Of a DNA stretch of 64,000 bases, positions 44,701 to 59,663 are shown in pieces. The translations under genes and the position numbers were made by a program. The notes under the pieces were generated by a model. The model made no database searches and was not told where the DNA came from. It saw only the letters and a list, made by a program, of their open reading frames with translations. Source of the stretch: Chaenocephalus aceratus (taxonomy: Eukaryota > Chordata > Actinopteri > Perciformes > Channichthyidae); NCBI GenBank assembly GCA_023974075.1, contig CM043798.1, positions 19,182,441-19,246,440 of the forward strand, read 5' to 3'. Positions within the stretch are counted from its first letter, which is position 1, and each line of letters begins with the position of its first letter.

Positions 44701-47700
44701 ATAGAATGGGGATCTCCTATTCGTTTGAAAAATACAAACTTAGGTTATTTATTGAAGGGGATTGGTTTTTATTGAAACATCACCTCAGTTGTGGAAATAA
44801 TTTAGTAAACTAAAAGAGAAAAAAAGTTGGGAGTGACTCAAAGAACTCATGTTGACTCACTAGAAAATAATATTTTAGAGGTCACCACTTCTCAGCCCTC
44901 CATTAAAAGCGTTAGGCCATAAGCACTCAAACAGACGCAGAGTCGTAGAGGGAGAAACGGGAGACCTATAATTTTGTGTTGCTGCCGATGGACAAATATA
45001 TGAGTCTACATGTCTGCTGAGAACCAAAATTACAGTATACTGGCTGCATCTGAGCTTGAGGTCTGTATAACACAATAATGTTCCTTTGTAATGTCTTTTG
45101 CATTTATTACTTCACAACCCCAATTTTTTCATAAACTCCTATTACCGGGCATTTTGAAAAGTGCTCCACCATCGGAAGTTGGTGCCCAAGGAAGCTCTTG
45201 AAAGCTAAATTTGAAAAAAGAAAGCTTCATTAAAATTCAGCCCTGCAGCTGTAGTTTTTTCCCCATGAATGCGGTCATTTGAGGAACATTTTCACCTTTC
45301 ACATTCTCATATACTGTCATAATGTCAGTTCTCCCGGATTTTCTTCTTTTTGTGTACTTTACAGCAATTATTTCTACTGACTTTGATGTCGCCTGCCCTT
45401 TCCTTCTTGCGCCACTATGACTTGTGTGGTTATTACATGCAAAACAAAGGACATTTAGTTCTCAAAGACAATTCTTCCAAAATAAATTAACTTATTTTGC
45501 ATTGGTGTTCCTTCCATGATTATAGAGATGTCTCTATCTGCCACCAGAGTTCAGTTTTGTTGAAATTTGGTGGCGAAGAAAGCCATAGCAAATGATCGTA
45601 TCATAGTCAGACTTTCATCTATCCATGTACCGCCAAAGAAGACAATTGATGCAGAAAATGGAAAGTATGGTACATTAAACAATGACTCTTGTATTCTTGG
45701 ACTGTAAATACAGCAACCAAGTTACGGGAAGGATTAGAAGATAAAGGAAACGCGTTAATTGGGGAAAAAACAGAGAAAGAAAGACAAGGAGAGGCAAACA
45801 GAAAGAAAGTGCTCTGAGGTCACTGCCGCTTTACCACAGCTTTCCATTTCCATCAGGCCTTCTACTGATCCAGGCCTGTCAATGCTCCACTGTGAGGTGA
45901 AACACCCTTGCTAGTTTCTGTAAGTTCTTAGCTTCAGTTATTAAATAGAGCTGTGTCATCTCGCTTAGAAGGAAAAATGTCCGCCACCCCCCCACAGACA
46001 CGTACACTATCCAAGTTCACTGTAATGTCAGAGGACCCGGACAGACACACAATGGACTGTCCGACTGTGTCATGTCTGCTTTGCTTGGCCTTTATTTACT
46101 CGGACCTAAACTTAGTCTTTGAGCATGTGAACCAGCTGTGGTAGAAACCTTTTCTCCCCTATTTCCTCCTTGTTGTTCTTTTCATGCTCATCCTTTGATT
46201 TCTCCATCAACCATTCTTCCATGATTTGTCCAAACCTAATTCCTTCACTAATGCATAATGTCTTTTTTATATCTCCCTTCATCTCGCTCTCTTCCAACCT
46301 GTCTTCACCTCCCTGCCGTTTCCCTACGTTTGCCAGAGCCTATTGGAGAAGGCCATGTGGTTTAGAGGCCTGAGAGACAGATGATGGCGGTTTGGATGTG
46401 TTTCCACCGCTGGTCAGGCAGTTCGGAAAGCATCATGCTGGGGTGGCAAGTTAAATGTGCTGAGAAATGAGTCATGTTGTCTGAGCTGTGTGTGTTACTC
46501 TGGCTGTGTGTCTTGTTCATATGAAGGAAGGACACCCTGCTGTGTTGTTTCAGTTTAACTCACTGTTGAAAGGGAAATGTAGGATTAGCTTCAGGTCAGA
46601 TGGAGATGCAGATGGTTATAGTTAAAAGGGCCAGTTCACCCCAAATAACACAGAAACATGTTAACACAGACATATAGTTGTGCTGCTAATCCAGTTATTG
46701 GAGTCATTTGTGCCACTCAAAACACTGACAATGACATTTAGAAAAAAGCAGCTTTCAGAAACGAATTCCTGGTTAGTCGGGATAGGACCTTTTTGTATCG
46801 AAATGTATGCTTTCTACTGAAAAAGAATGCACGTGAAAAAATATACATGAACATCCATTTTATTGGGGCCACAGAAGAACAAGAAAATTGTAGCCATTTT
46901 TGCGTTTAAATCAACATTTGCATTAGGTAATTTGGATTTAAATGAATCATTACGAATCATAGCAAAAAAAGGCAGAGCATAATGTGAAATCAGAGAAAAC
47001 AAGCAGAGAAAAGACCTCTGAAGACTTGCCCCTGCTGCCTTTCTTTGACTCTCAGACCTGTTACTCATAGTTGAGGAATTATGCACGAGGCTGCATGGGA
47101 CCAAAGGAACACAGGACTCCAGCTGCGATGAAGACAAAAATAAATACACACACTCACAGCGCTCCACTACAAGCTTCGCTGGATTCCCCTTCATCATCCC
47201 TTCATCGCATCATTCTTCTCACGTTCTCCCAAGGTCTCTTTCTTTGTGGTGAACCATCAATAGAGTTTGAGAGGCTGTGAGGATGGGGAAGACCACAAAC
47301 CTCCCTCTTGCTCACTTGCATCGATCTTGTCATTTCCAAGATGGCGATCTTTTCAAGTGACACCCCAAAATTGTTCAGATCAGACCCTCATCCTCTTTAA
47401 AAGGAGGTTATCTACCTTTAATCTCAGGGGAGAAAACATTTAGACTCTTCTCACATAACAAAATAACAAAGGAACTCCTCCAGTGTTGGTAACGTATAAT
47501 AGAAAACCATACTTTTTCAGATAGGTTTTACAGAGCGAGGCATCGGGGCAAGACTCTTCGGTGAACCCTGAAATGTTCAGTGATCAGCCGTATTTTAATT
47601 TCAGGGCATTTTGTTTTATAGCCTTGTCTCATGCTCCTCCTCGAATATGGTGATCCTCTGCAGCCAAAGTAAACTCGTCCACCACTTTAAAAACCAGATA

Positions 47701-49854
47701 TCCCCGATCAGGAAATTAAACCTGACGGGGGGAGGTCAGGCAAGGGAAAATATGACCATAGGAAAGTGGTTCTGATGACCTGAGACTTTCTATGTTCTCT
47801 TCCGTCTCTGCATGTGTTGTTTTTTTTGTTTCCCCTTGATTTTGTCTATTTTCCTGTTCTTATTCAGACTTCTGACATTGGTAGTTTTTTTCCTTTCTTT
47901 TTATAATCCTAACAGTACTTTTATGGCCAATATTATGTGATCTTTTAAATCATGTCCTTGCTTTTTGAAGTTCCTTATGATGATAACTGTGACCATTTGA
48001 AAACAAAAACCAAGTAACTTAACAATATGAGAACATGTGGATCTATATTTCAGAAACGTGTGGTCTATGAGTATTCTTTGTCTTCCACTTTTCTTTCCAT
48101 TTATCTGTATTCAATAATGTTCAAATCTGAACTATACAGTTCAAAGCAGATGCTGGATGAAAATCAAAGACAACACTTAAGGAATGAGCCTGGAACTACT
48201 CATTCCTATCCTATTTATCATTTTGAAAATGTATTAAGAAAGTGCACCTAAACAGAGGAGGTACAAGTAAATATGGGAAATTGATCATTCAATTTGAAAA
48301 AAGCTAGGAGGGTGTTTTATGGCTCAGGCTCGATTTTCACCTTCGATCTTATAAAAAAAAAAAAACGGAGGAAATTAAAAAGCAAAGAAGAGAAGAGAAA
48401 AAAAAGTTAGTGATGATCCACGGGTTGATGAATGTAAAGCAACAGCTGGATCCTGATTCCTCACATACTGACAACAAAATTATACAGTTCATTGTCCTTA
48501 TCCAAAATGGTGTGCAAGAAAATGTTTCTTTGCTGTACTAATGCTACATTACATTTAAAATACTTGATTATGTCCATTGCTCAATATTTAGCCTTATAAC
48601 TGAAATCGCAGCCAATAGGCTTAGCAGTCATGTGGCAAGTGGAATTAATCATAACAACATTACTGACATCCCTCTTCAGAATGACCTAATGAATGCAACA
48701 GTGTAACACTGTAAATCCCAAGCTGGTCTGTCTCTCACAGTTTCCACCTATGCGTATCCATTTAAATCTCCATTTAGATGGATGAATGCAAAAATTCCAT
48801 GTTTTCTGTTTCGCACTTCTGAAATGTCAATTCAAATAGGCCATTTAATACTGAGCATTTACTTGTTTCAATGGGCTGTTTGTGCGGTAACTATCGAAAC
48901 TAAACAATCAGTCGGCTTTCTGGCGTTGGAGGGGCATGTCAGCCCACGCAGTCTGCCAGACACTCGTCACCTCATAAGAGTGTCCTTGATAGCAACACCT
49001 ACCTCGTGGTTCATATCTGAAGCATTGCCTCAGCTCAGCCAACGCTGTGCCAGCTGCAGCCTGATGACCTCACCTCTTCAGACGTCAATCCACCCTCACT
49101 GTCGGGTCCATGGATCCATGCAGCACACTCACAGTTAATATTCATGTCCTGTGGGTGGAAGTGTGAAAGAATAGAGGGTAGATGCAGTGTCCTTTAGTTG
49201 ATCTGCATGATGTCCTGGTGTTACTCTTTTGGAAGTTGGATGCTTTCCCACTGAGCCATACACCACAGGAACAAAACAAAGCCACCCAACCCGTCGAACC
49301 AAAGAATTCCCCTCAGATCTTTTGTGTTGATATGGCATGTAGACTGCCATTACTTTAACACATAACTTGAAAGTGAAAACGTATTGCAAGTGAAGCGTTG
49401 AGTGATGCTACTGAAGATTTATTGCAATGAAATGTGTTCCACTCTATTAATTTCATCAACACATAGAATTATCTGGAAATAAAAGATGTTGGTCCCTGCT
49501 TATGAATGCACACTTGGCCCATTCAGCAGTGCTGTAAATAATGTTTTATCATTTCTGCCAGTCAGTACGTCATGTCGTTTCTTGTAGGGAAATGCAACTG
49601 GAGTCAATCACTTGTAATCCGAACAGAAGGGGGGGAAGCTTTAGATACTAGTAATTCAGTTATCACTCCTTTTGAAAAATCATGGCCCAAAATGCAATGT
49701 GTTTTTCCAAACAACATTTGATAGTTCGTACCATTGAGTTATGATGTGATGAGAATTTTATCTTTGTACCAGTGGGAGGAGGCCAGAATGAGCTGTATCC
49801 CATTCCTAATGTGAATACCTGCCAAATGTACAAATCCAAATTCACACACACACA

Positions 49855-49917
<63 letters not shown>

Positions 49918-50323
49918 TAAAATGGAAATATGAGTGCAGTATATGATTTTTTATCTGCAGAGATTAGTCTTTTCTGCACATAAAGGGTACAGCAGTTAGC
50001 AGGATATAATGTAACGTGAAATTAATATCTTGAATCTCAATACAATTCGATCATCAAACGACTGTGAAGCCAAAGTCATTATATTTCCAAGCTTAATGTG
50101 ATTCTTTAAGTATTTAAGTTAAATGTGTCTTGGCATTCCCTTTTTGTCCAGTTTCCTTTCAAACATTCCCACTCAGAAATATTGACACTTTATACACTGG
50201 ATATTCTGTGGAAAGGAAAATTCATACTTTTCAACATAAACGACTGAATGCCTCAACACTTGGGTGTTGGATGGCGGAACACTTATCTGACTCTCTCTTT
50301 CTCTCATGGGTATTGTCTTTCAG
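41734..50323 (+). other. pdlim4 intron 2; no other gene seen
   Basis: 8.6 kb with GT/AG ends. It holds a G10-type run near 42906, a CA repeat at 49844-49915, and a possible dispersed-repeat end at about 46627-46650 (AAGGGCCAGTTCACCCCAAA). Nothing else is recognised. Confidence 0.55.
49844..49915. repeat. (CA)n microsatellite
   Basis: About 35 CA units with one CT interruption, in intron 2. Confidence 0.97.
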
Positions 50324-50405
50324 GTCTGGATCGGGAGAGAGAGTGTGGTCGCCAACAGTTAGTGAAGATGGCAAGACAAGCCCTTACATGGAGCCCGACT
50401 CACAG
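50324..50405 (+). CDS. pdlim4: pdlim4 exon 3
   Basis: 82 bp. The first base completes an arginine codon from exon 2; 27 codons follow, SGSGERVWSPTVSEDGK then TSPYMEPDSQ, ending at a codon boundary (phase 0). The W-S-P-x-V-x-E-D-G-K motif just after the PDZ domain is shared by ALP-family proteins (PDLIM1, 3 and 4). Acceptor TTTCAG, donor GTAAAC. Splice phases with exons 2 and 4 agree. Confidence 0.88.
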
Positions 50406-53400
50406 GTAAACACTGTTTACTTTGGATTTATAAAAATACAAGTAACAATGGTTGCTTCACATTTATATTCACCCCCACTTGGATGCTATCAAAACCCATC
50501 TGCTTTTTTTGTGCTGAGTTTCAGGGCTCGGATGAAAACATGTTAAATTACTCATCAGACCAAAGAAAGACACAGAAAGAACCTGCACATTAGTTAAGAT
50601 GGTGACGTCTTTAGTTGGATTTGTCACTTTTTTTTATAGGTTTGATTGTCTCTTGCCTTGTGGGGAGACACATCAGGTAAATATATATTTGAAACATACA
50701 GAGATGGGTTGCTGGTTCTTGTTGTGATATATTATATTTAAAGTTAGGATTAATGTTAGGGTTGGTTAGGGTTAGGTCCTATGAACAGGATCTTACATTG
50801 TAACTATTCATGAAATATCAGCTACAGCAAATTATTCGATTATATTCTACGTGTTTTACTTACCTATGCATGTTTGATGCTGCTCAAAAGCATATCTACT
50901 AACCAACCAGTTTCAAACGCTATAGGTAGCTTCTTGTGTCGCACACATTTCACTGGTTTGATTTATTTTGAACATGGTTTTAAGCCTTCAAAATCTACTG
51001 CTTTGTGTAAGGGTCCTTTGCTACGTACTGAATCAGCCACGAGAGGATAAATCAGATCATGGGTCATAACTTTAAAGTACAGGTCTGTGTCTGGGTGTGA
51101 GACTCAAGTCCTCCCAATCTGTTTATACCACAAACAGAATCCATGGAAACAGCTACAACACTGGATCCTTAAATTGCATGTACGCTATTATTCACATGAT
51201 ATAAATGAGATAATGCGTCCCACTGTTCACTGGAATGGTTTTGAAATAGTATCTTGATTGTTCTTCAATCGTACGAGCTGCCAAATGGACGTCAAAGGCA
51301 TGATGAAATCTAGCAGATGATCTTTCCCAAGTTTTCCAGTGCTGGCAAGCCAACAGGTTTTTTGAGCACAGAGGGAATAGGAGGTGTGTGTGTATGTGGT
51401 GTGTGTGTGTATGTGTGTGTGAGAAGACTTTGTGACTGAAACAGACAAACAATGAGCATATTGTGGCTCCGACATGCGGGTGTCCATTTGTCATGTATTG
51501 TATTGTGGAAGTTGTGAAGTCTGGACTGACGTGTCTCTCAGCCCTCTCTGTGGCAGGGTCTCCTTGTCTGCAGAAGGGTGGAACAGACACACAAAGAGCT
51601 AAGTGAAATCCATCTGTCCACTCATCAATGGGAGTTTTGATGCCTTGCTTACAGGAAAGTATTGTTTTCAGTGGCAGAGATGAAAGTCAAAGAAGCTTTA
51701 GCATATGCAATTCATCTTTGTTGTTGTGGCTGTGAGAGTAGAATTCCCATCAAATGATATCTCACTCGCACACCATTGTATATGTTGTACTATATAGCCA
51801 CAGAAATGACACGTTTCCTATTGTGATTAAAAGAAGAACAAACTAACCCGATAACATGTTACCAAAAATTAGAATTGAATAAAATATTTTCTCGGCTACC
51901 CAGAAACGAAAAAGAGAAGAAGATGTGTGTCATTTGAGCTATGAATTCATATGTTGATACATTTAACAGTAACTCTGCTCCAGTCTTCATCTCATAATCT
52001 CCGCACCAGCTCTAGTCTTGCTTTGATTAACACAAGGAAATAACAAACTTGTGAGAGAGATTAACAATCAGCACAACTATTTATACAAATACTGAAGTGC
52101 ACAACAGGAGGACTTTTTGTTCGGGTGCGCTAGAGGAGTAATTCTGTCTCTCAGGCACTTTTCTCTAGGTCTGGCCTACTGTATCTCTGTAACATCTTAT
52201 CCAGTCATTCCTTCTCCCTCATTGAAGCCTTCAAAATGTTCCCTAAAGTCTCTTTTAATGAAACAAACCTGGACAACTAGAAACCGCAGAGTCGGAGCCA
52301 TTTTATCGCCACGCTCAGGTGGATTCTTCTGTGCATGAAGAGAGGAAACATCCGCTCCCCGGGGTCGCATAAAACCAAGGCTCTCTTTTTCTTTCTCTAC
52401 TCTGACACATAACAATGCCAATTGTTCCTCAATGGAAACAATATATGCACCGGGGCCTCTCTCACGCCGGATGAACCATCTCCAAACTGAAATATGTGAA
52501 ACGGTTGGCCCACAGTGACTTCATGATGAGCCAGTTTTGGACAGCCTAGGCAAACATTTACTGAATCAAATCACTGTATGAGTGACATTTTTTGTTTGTT
52601 ATGCTGGCCTGAAGGTTTGTTTGTCCGTCATCCACTCTCTGATTCAATATGCTTTGGCTAGCAGGGTGAGAACTGAGTCACACCAGGGCTTGTAGCTATA
52701 AAGAAAACAATTCTACTTGAAAATGACCACACATTGTTTTTGGCCTACACAGGCATTTATTGGTGTTTTTCATCTCTAGATTGACCCCATGAACTAAGAA
52801 CATTGCAATATTTTTCTACATCAGAATGCTACCACTAGAGCCCAATAAGCAGCTCCTGAGTAGTAACGAACCCAATGACGCCAGTCTTCAGGACATTCTC
52901 TTTTTTTATCATTTCCCTTTACATTTTGTATTCATTGACTGGAAATTCCAGTCTCACTTGTGGGAATAAGCTTCTGAGCAGGAAGTGTCACATGGAAGCT
53001 ATGAGGTGTTTCCTTTCCCCTCGGGAACAGGGTAGACTCTAATAAAAGACTGAGGGAACTGCATACATTACAAGTGTATGACTCTATGACTTGACTTGAT
53101 GCAAGTGTTTTTGCTTTAGGGTGTTCAACGTGTTGGGGTATTCAGTGCAACTGTATGATGTGTTTCCAAAGAACTTTCCTCATGCCTTTGAGCACAGACT
53201 ACTGGATGTGACACACAACTTTCCTGAAATAGAAATAATTTGATAACGGAGGGTGGGAGGTTGAGATAATAATGATGTGTCACACAGTAAGTAAAAAAGT
53301 AAGGGTATGTGTTGGTTCTGCATCACTTCTTTGGCTGTGAGAGTTGTGTCAAGCCTTGTTAAGTAGCCCCTGACCTCATCTGTTTCTGATTGTTCATCTG

Positions 53401-56400
53401 ATATTTTCCTCAGTGGCATTAAAGTGTTAGCGGAATTATCACTTCAAGATGGAAGTTACATCAGTTTTTGCGAGATGACCGTGATGAATAATGTCTCGTG
53501 GCTTTAGCACATATACTGTTGAAACATAATCTGCCGAAACCTTCATAATCTCATCACCTCATCGTCTTAAATTGGAACTTTTTTCCGATGAGAAAGACCG
53601 ATTTGGAAAGAAAATGCCTCTATGCCTTGTGAATGGTTATCTCATTGTACATCTTTCTGTCCTACTCCTGGAGCAGTTTTATTCAGAAGTAAAACGATAC
53701 CACCACTTACTGCCATTTCAGGTTTTCTAAGAAATGCCTTCCATTTAATTAAATGGCAGTTTCAAGTAGGTAGGAATGGCCTTTAGGTCCAATTTAAGGC
53801 CAAACTGCATTTTTTTTGTTTATCAGAATGCCATTCATTTCCGCTACCCTATTATTAAAGTGATAGCTATTGTGGTGAAGCACTATGGCCCTGTGGAAAG
53901 AATGAGGCCTCACAATGCGGAAGCTAAGAGGTCTGGATCACACCAGATGTAGCCCCGGAGCTGGCAGCTCAAGGCAAATTCTGGAAGCTAGCTTTAATAC
54001 GAGCTGACAGATGGAGTCCTTGCATGACTTATAGACCGTAATTCCTTCACTGCTTGGAATTACATTTTACTTCAGATAAAAAATGTGTGCATGATACAAC
54101 ATAGTTTTATGAATGGAACAAGGCAGTTACTTTCCAATATCTGTCATTGAGAATAATTTGCCTTTTTAAAACACAAAATAGTACAAAGTTGTAAACCTTC
54201 GTAATGTTCTAAGATGCATATTTATGGATAGGAATGATCAATAGTGAATAAGGCCAGTTAGAACGATAGAGTTTGTACAAAACTGGATAAACACCATAAA
54301 GACCATTAATACAAAAAAATATGGGGCCATTAAAGAGTATTCTCATTGGTTGCAAAAATATGTTTACTAGGTCCACTGCTTCCCAATCCCCTGCCAGGGA
54401 ATCTCATAATCGTCATTCACACAGCAGGCCTTTAGATCACAGACCTCTGACCCCACTTATTTGGTTGTTTGTGTTCACTAATCAGCCAGTAATCCCCAGA
54501 AATGTCCAAATCAGTCTTTTGATTTTCCTAATGGAGCCCTCTCTGCTCTGCTTGGCTGTCAGCATGCTGAGGAGGGGACGGGGTCATTGAGAGCAACTCT
54601 GCTTGGGTAAGAAAGACCAAAATACTGCAGCCATCCAGACTCAGTCAGTTTGACGGTTAAAAAAAGAAAATACTGAGTTTTTTAGGGACTGAGACTGGGA
54701 AATTCCAAAACAAAGAAAGTTATTTTAGTGTATTGCTGTTGCACCATCCACTTTTACGTAACCTTATTCTGCCAGACTATAAAGTGTTCAAAGTAACACA
54801 CATGTCTTAAATAAACTGCATGAACTTATTGGTCTTATCACCAATACACTTCTTGCTGACAGTTAATGTTTGTTTGTAGCCTTTATTTAACCAGGTGAAA
54901 GCCCCTTGAGATCAAAAGATCTCTTTTTCAAGGGTGACCTGCAGGACAATAATAAACTCAAACATTGAATTTTGATCAAAAGTAGGATGTCTTTTTATCA
55001 TAATCTGTAATTGGAGACATCTTACCAAATTTAATTCAACCCAGAAGTGACTTTGTACGGTCAACATGGAAGTAAAAGTTTCTAAACAGCTGCCGGAAAT
55101 TGATCAAATGCGTGACATTGCAATTGATTCAAATGCTAAATCCTTTGCGCCTTAAGCATTTGTTTTCTCTCAGACATGCTCATGGCCCGAAGCCCAACAA
55201 CTCTACCATTTTCCGGTCTTTCTCCCCCAACCCCCCCACGTCAGCTCTCTGCTACCTCCTCTCTAGCCTGTTTGTCTGTCCCTCCAGAGAGGCACCCAGG
55301 GCTAGGCCCAGGGAGCCATAAAGGGCTGGTTTGTGTTTGGTTAGTGGTGCAGAGCGCCATGTGAAAAGCTTAATTTCAAAGGTCCAGGGGGATTAAACCA
55401 TGCAGGAGGCAGAAAAGAAGGAGGTGCTGTGCATGTGTGTGTGAGTGTTATCATGAATTTGTGTTTCTGTGTTCTCGCTTAAAGACAGGCATATGATTTC
55501 AATTAGGGTCCTCCACCTTTTTCCCCCTCCCCAGCCCCTCCTCCTCTGGTGTGTTGGTGTAAGCCTCCCTGACCAATCTGTGGTTCAACTTAAACTGTAG
55601 TCTTCTCCTATTAAAGCTCTTATTAATCAGGGTAACATTCAGTCAGGTTGATAAATGGAGGAACGTGGTGCCTCTTGGCTGAATGCACCCTAATAAACAT
55701 AATGCAGTTTGTATGGGCTTACACAGGGATGAATGCACATGCATGCAAAAGCAAACTTTCTTTCTCTTTTCTGTCTTTCTTTCGTTCTTGGACATCGGTC
55801 ATCCTGAACCATTAGCCATGCTTGGTTACCGTTGTAAAACAGGTCAGTGAAATCGGATGACAGCCAGAATGTGCTTATAGACAACGCCGGTTCCCATAAG
55901 CAGTTTCTGTGATTGGATCTCATTCCTCTCCTTTACTTTTTTTTTTTTACCTTTCAAAGTTTCTCTTCATCCAAGCCAGGAGGAATGTAGTCAAGATTTG
56001 GGAGAAAATGAAAGAGTAACCATGCTCAAGAGAGAGAAATTAGAAAATAGATGATCTCACAGATGGTCTTTTTCAACCGTTGTTGAGTTTCTGTCGGACA
56101 TAAAACTGCAGCTGGCAGCTGCTCATATTAACTCTAAACTGTTTTGACTACATTGGTAAAACACGATAAGGTTTCCAGGGGGATTAGGGTAATAAGGCAT
56201 TCACTAAATGAATGTGACTGTCACCTTAAAACAAAATCTCAATTAAACCTATATGTAGTCCAGCAGTGAAAAGGTTGAATTAATCTTTTTAATGAGACAG
56301 TTGGCTTACAGCTGATTTTTGTTAGAAAAAGGAATCCAAGCCACCATACCTTTAGACCAACATGAAAGCACTTACAGGTCCTGAATGTTACCAAACTGGT

Positions 56401-58613
56401 ATTTTTATAAGGCAAGCACCAGATGTGCTGCCTTATAAATATGCCATCCACCCAGAACAAATATCTTTGCAACAGGCATGTGAGGCCAGAGAAAGTGTTG
56501 AGAAAAAAAGACAAAAGGAATGGTTAGGGAGGGGGGGTTCAGCTGAAACAGAAGTATTCACAATGTCAAGCAGGAATGTGAGGGTGAGAATTATAAAACA
56601 TATACTTACTGCTGACAACAGGGAAATCTCCCCGGAGAAGCATTTTTAAGGGGTCCATTGGCCTTCAAGGTATTCACATATAACTTTTCCTCTGAGTGCT
56701 GCCTGTGTTCTTTCTTATTTGTCTTTCAAACCTGGACCCTATTTCCCCATGTTTTTGTGTCTAAGTGACTAATGAGGACAACAATCTTTGAAATTGGTCA
56801 ATTATTGGGGCAATTGCTCACCGTTAATGTACGCTTATTAGAAGTGTTTGCTTTGGCCACTGACGAGCCTGTGTTTGACAAAATATGGAAATCACAAGAG
56901 GTGACAGGAAAACAACAGTGAAGACCTGAATGAAAGAATGAAAGTGGGAGGAAACAGTTCTATGAGGAGATTTTTTTGTTAGGGTACAGAAAGCTTAGTT
57001 TAGGTTCTTAAAGATCATAACTGATTATTAAACTGATTTCAACAGTGTGTACAGGGGTAGAGAAAAGTGTTGTATTCCTCTCTGAAGTCCTTGCCATAAA
57101 GAGAAAATAGAGTCCAGGTTATAAAACACTGAAGTCAATGTCTATATTGTTCTGCCTCAACTAAATCAAGGATATAGGTGTCTGTTTGTTCAGATTTTTT
57201 AGCACAAATTGTGATTTGGGGCAATGTAAATAAAATGTGCTTCATTGCTCCATCAGGAAAATGTCCCATCTTGTCAATAAAGCAAGACAGGAATGTTTTT
57301 CTTACCCTTTTATCACCATATATGTCAGCATGCATTTACCTGTCCTCCTTCGCATGTCATGTTTGTACAGATTAGGAGTCATAAATTAAATGTCTTTACT
57401 GTCAAGCCACTGCATGCAGTGTAATATAATACACTCACGGGGATTTTTCCTCTGCTTGCTCCTTTATTCTTAGGACAGGCATGAATAAGCTTGCCTTACA
57501 GTCTTATGGTTATTGTCCTGATTGTTATCTGCAGATTTAGCCCTTGTCTGAATATGAGAAATGAATAATGGGTTCTCATTAATACTAAAAACACTGAAGA
57601 ACTTCACCCTTCCACATCGGGTATGTTCTCAGGAAAATGAAAGACGTCCGATGAATCAAGTTATGAAATAAAAGATAGTTAGCTTCAAAAGGGCACTTTA
57701 AAGAAAGCAGGAGGAAACATTAATATCCATTGGCAGAAATGTTCTTTTATAGGAAACATTTAGAGGATTTGACATGATCATTAAAGTGTAAGCAGGACCA
57801 GACAAACTGTGCTTCTAATCCACTTTAAATCGTCCTTGAACTCTTCTATAGCATGGCTGGGATTATTAATCAGAAGATGTTAATGTCCTGAGAGTTTTTC
57901 TTGGAGCTGCATTTTGCAACAGTGGAATCAAGATGTTTAAAGCACTCTCAATGTAACATTCCTGCTTAATCAGGTAATGCTCAGTAATATAACTGGGGCA
58001 TCTTTGATTTGATCAAATGGCCTAATTCTTTCTATATTCAGAAAAAGAAAGAGGTCGAGGGAACCTTTGATTAAAGTCACATGAGGTCCACCATCTGTGA
58101 AAATAGAGCTAAAGATAACGAGTAGGATCTGGTTGGGCCGTGCGGTGAGCACCAGGCTTCAGAGTGTCTGGTTTACTTGGAGAGAGCCACAGAGAGCTGG
58201 GTGTTTCTGACATCCAGCCCAAACAGGGTTTGGCTCTGGAAGAAAAGCTGCATTTTGTTCAGAGGGTTTCTGGACTCATCTATCTTCACTGTCCGAGGTT
58301 TTGGGCCGAGTAGGAAAAGTGGTTTTAAATGTATCTCAAGTTCTCTGTCTTAACTACAGGAGGCAGGGCAATGACAGAGCAATTTTGTGTCCAAGCTGTG
58401 GGCTTATTGGTGTAGGAGGACTGAAAGGTAGTGATTACAGAAGACCTGGGTGTTTGTGTGTGTCAGTACATGTGTGTGCGTGTGGTCCGGCCAAGGACAG
58501 GATGACATCCAGCAGACCCATCTGTTGAAATGACAGGGGTCCTTTCTGGAGAAGCTGTGAACCTCCACCTCCTGTGGTTAGGATACTTGAGCTCAAAACA
58601 CACACACACACAT

Positions 58614-58662
<49 letters not shown>

Positions 58663-59663
58663 ATGGCTCACAGTTAAACCAGTCTGACTGTCTCCAATCC
58701 TACTGCATTGCCTAACTTATAAACAAGTCACTCTCTCATCTAAAATGTTTATAGTCTGAAGTTATGATAATGTGCAGCCCTGTTTATTCTTTCAAAACTG
58801 CAGGCTATCTCTGAAATTCAAAGCACTATCAGAGGTGGTGACATCACTGCGAGCCATGCAATAAAAGTCTTATCTGTGAAGTTCAGTCTCTGAAACGGTA
58901 AAGCCAGGCTGGCACTGAGTGTTATCACTATAGTGTGCTGATAACTGTGGTAAACACTGTGAGGCTCAGTGATGTCACTGTGCAGTTTGTGCAAATGCAT
59001 GAAAAGGGCGTTGACTTCAGCATAAACACACTGAGTATAAAGTGGTGTAAGTGTAGGTGTCTGCATCTGTCCTGAATTAGTGCAGATTCTTCCAAAGAGC
59101 TCCAGCAGAGCATCTATGTGGCAAGAATATAGAAGGTAGCATGTCAAAAAGATGATATTTTAATCTTTCTGAGCTCTGTCTGCTTCTATAAAACTGTTCA
59201 AGAAGAAGCAGCTAAACTACATGTTTCTATTTACACCACAGAATTTAATTTGTTTTGACAAAATCATCTGCATGAAATCTATTACAAGCTTCTTGTTAAT
59301 AAGCCTTACCATGAGAAAAGGAAAAACATAAATGAAAGTGGAAAAAGCCTTTTCTCTCAACCATCACCACTGCGAAGCCTCATTTAGGAACAACCACTAT
59401 ATTCGCCTTTGAAGATTTGTGGTTTTTCAGCACCACTGGGCTTGTTTTCTCTGTTGACTTTCATTTCCTCAACCTAAACATAATGGGGCATTCTGTTATG
59501 GGCCCATTACTTTTTCTTTTTTTCTAACATTAGTAATTACATCTATGATGCTCTTTCACTTTTACCATTGTATCCATGTGTGCTTGGTTTTAAAGGATTT
59601 CAATACCACTAAAAGCTTTATCGAGTCTTTTGAATAAGTGTTGTTCTTTTTCTTCCTTTGTAG
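50406..59663 (+). other. pdlim4 intron 3; no other gene seen
   Basis: 9.3 kb with GT/AG ends. It has a GT-rich tract at about 51381-51421 and a CA repeat at 58588-58661. I saw no further exon or transposon end in it. Confidence 0.55.
58588..58661. repeat. (CA)n microsatellite
   Basis: CA repeat with one ATG interruption, in intron 3. Confidence 0.97.

Noticed and set aside
48782..49138. 118-residue open frame in intron 2 as a hidden gene
   Set aside because: It has no recognisable domain, no splice or promoter context, and a length compatible with chance in a non-coding intron.
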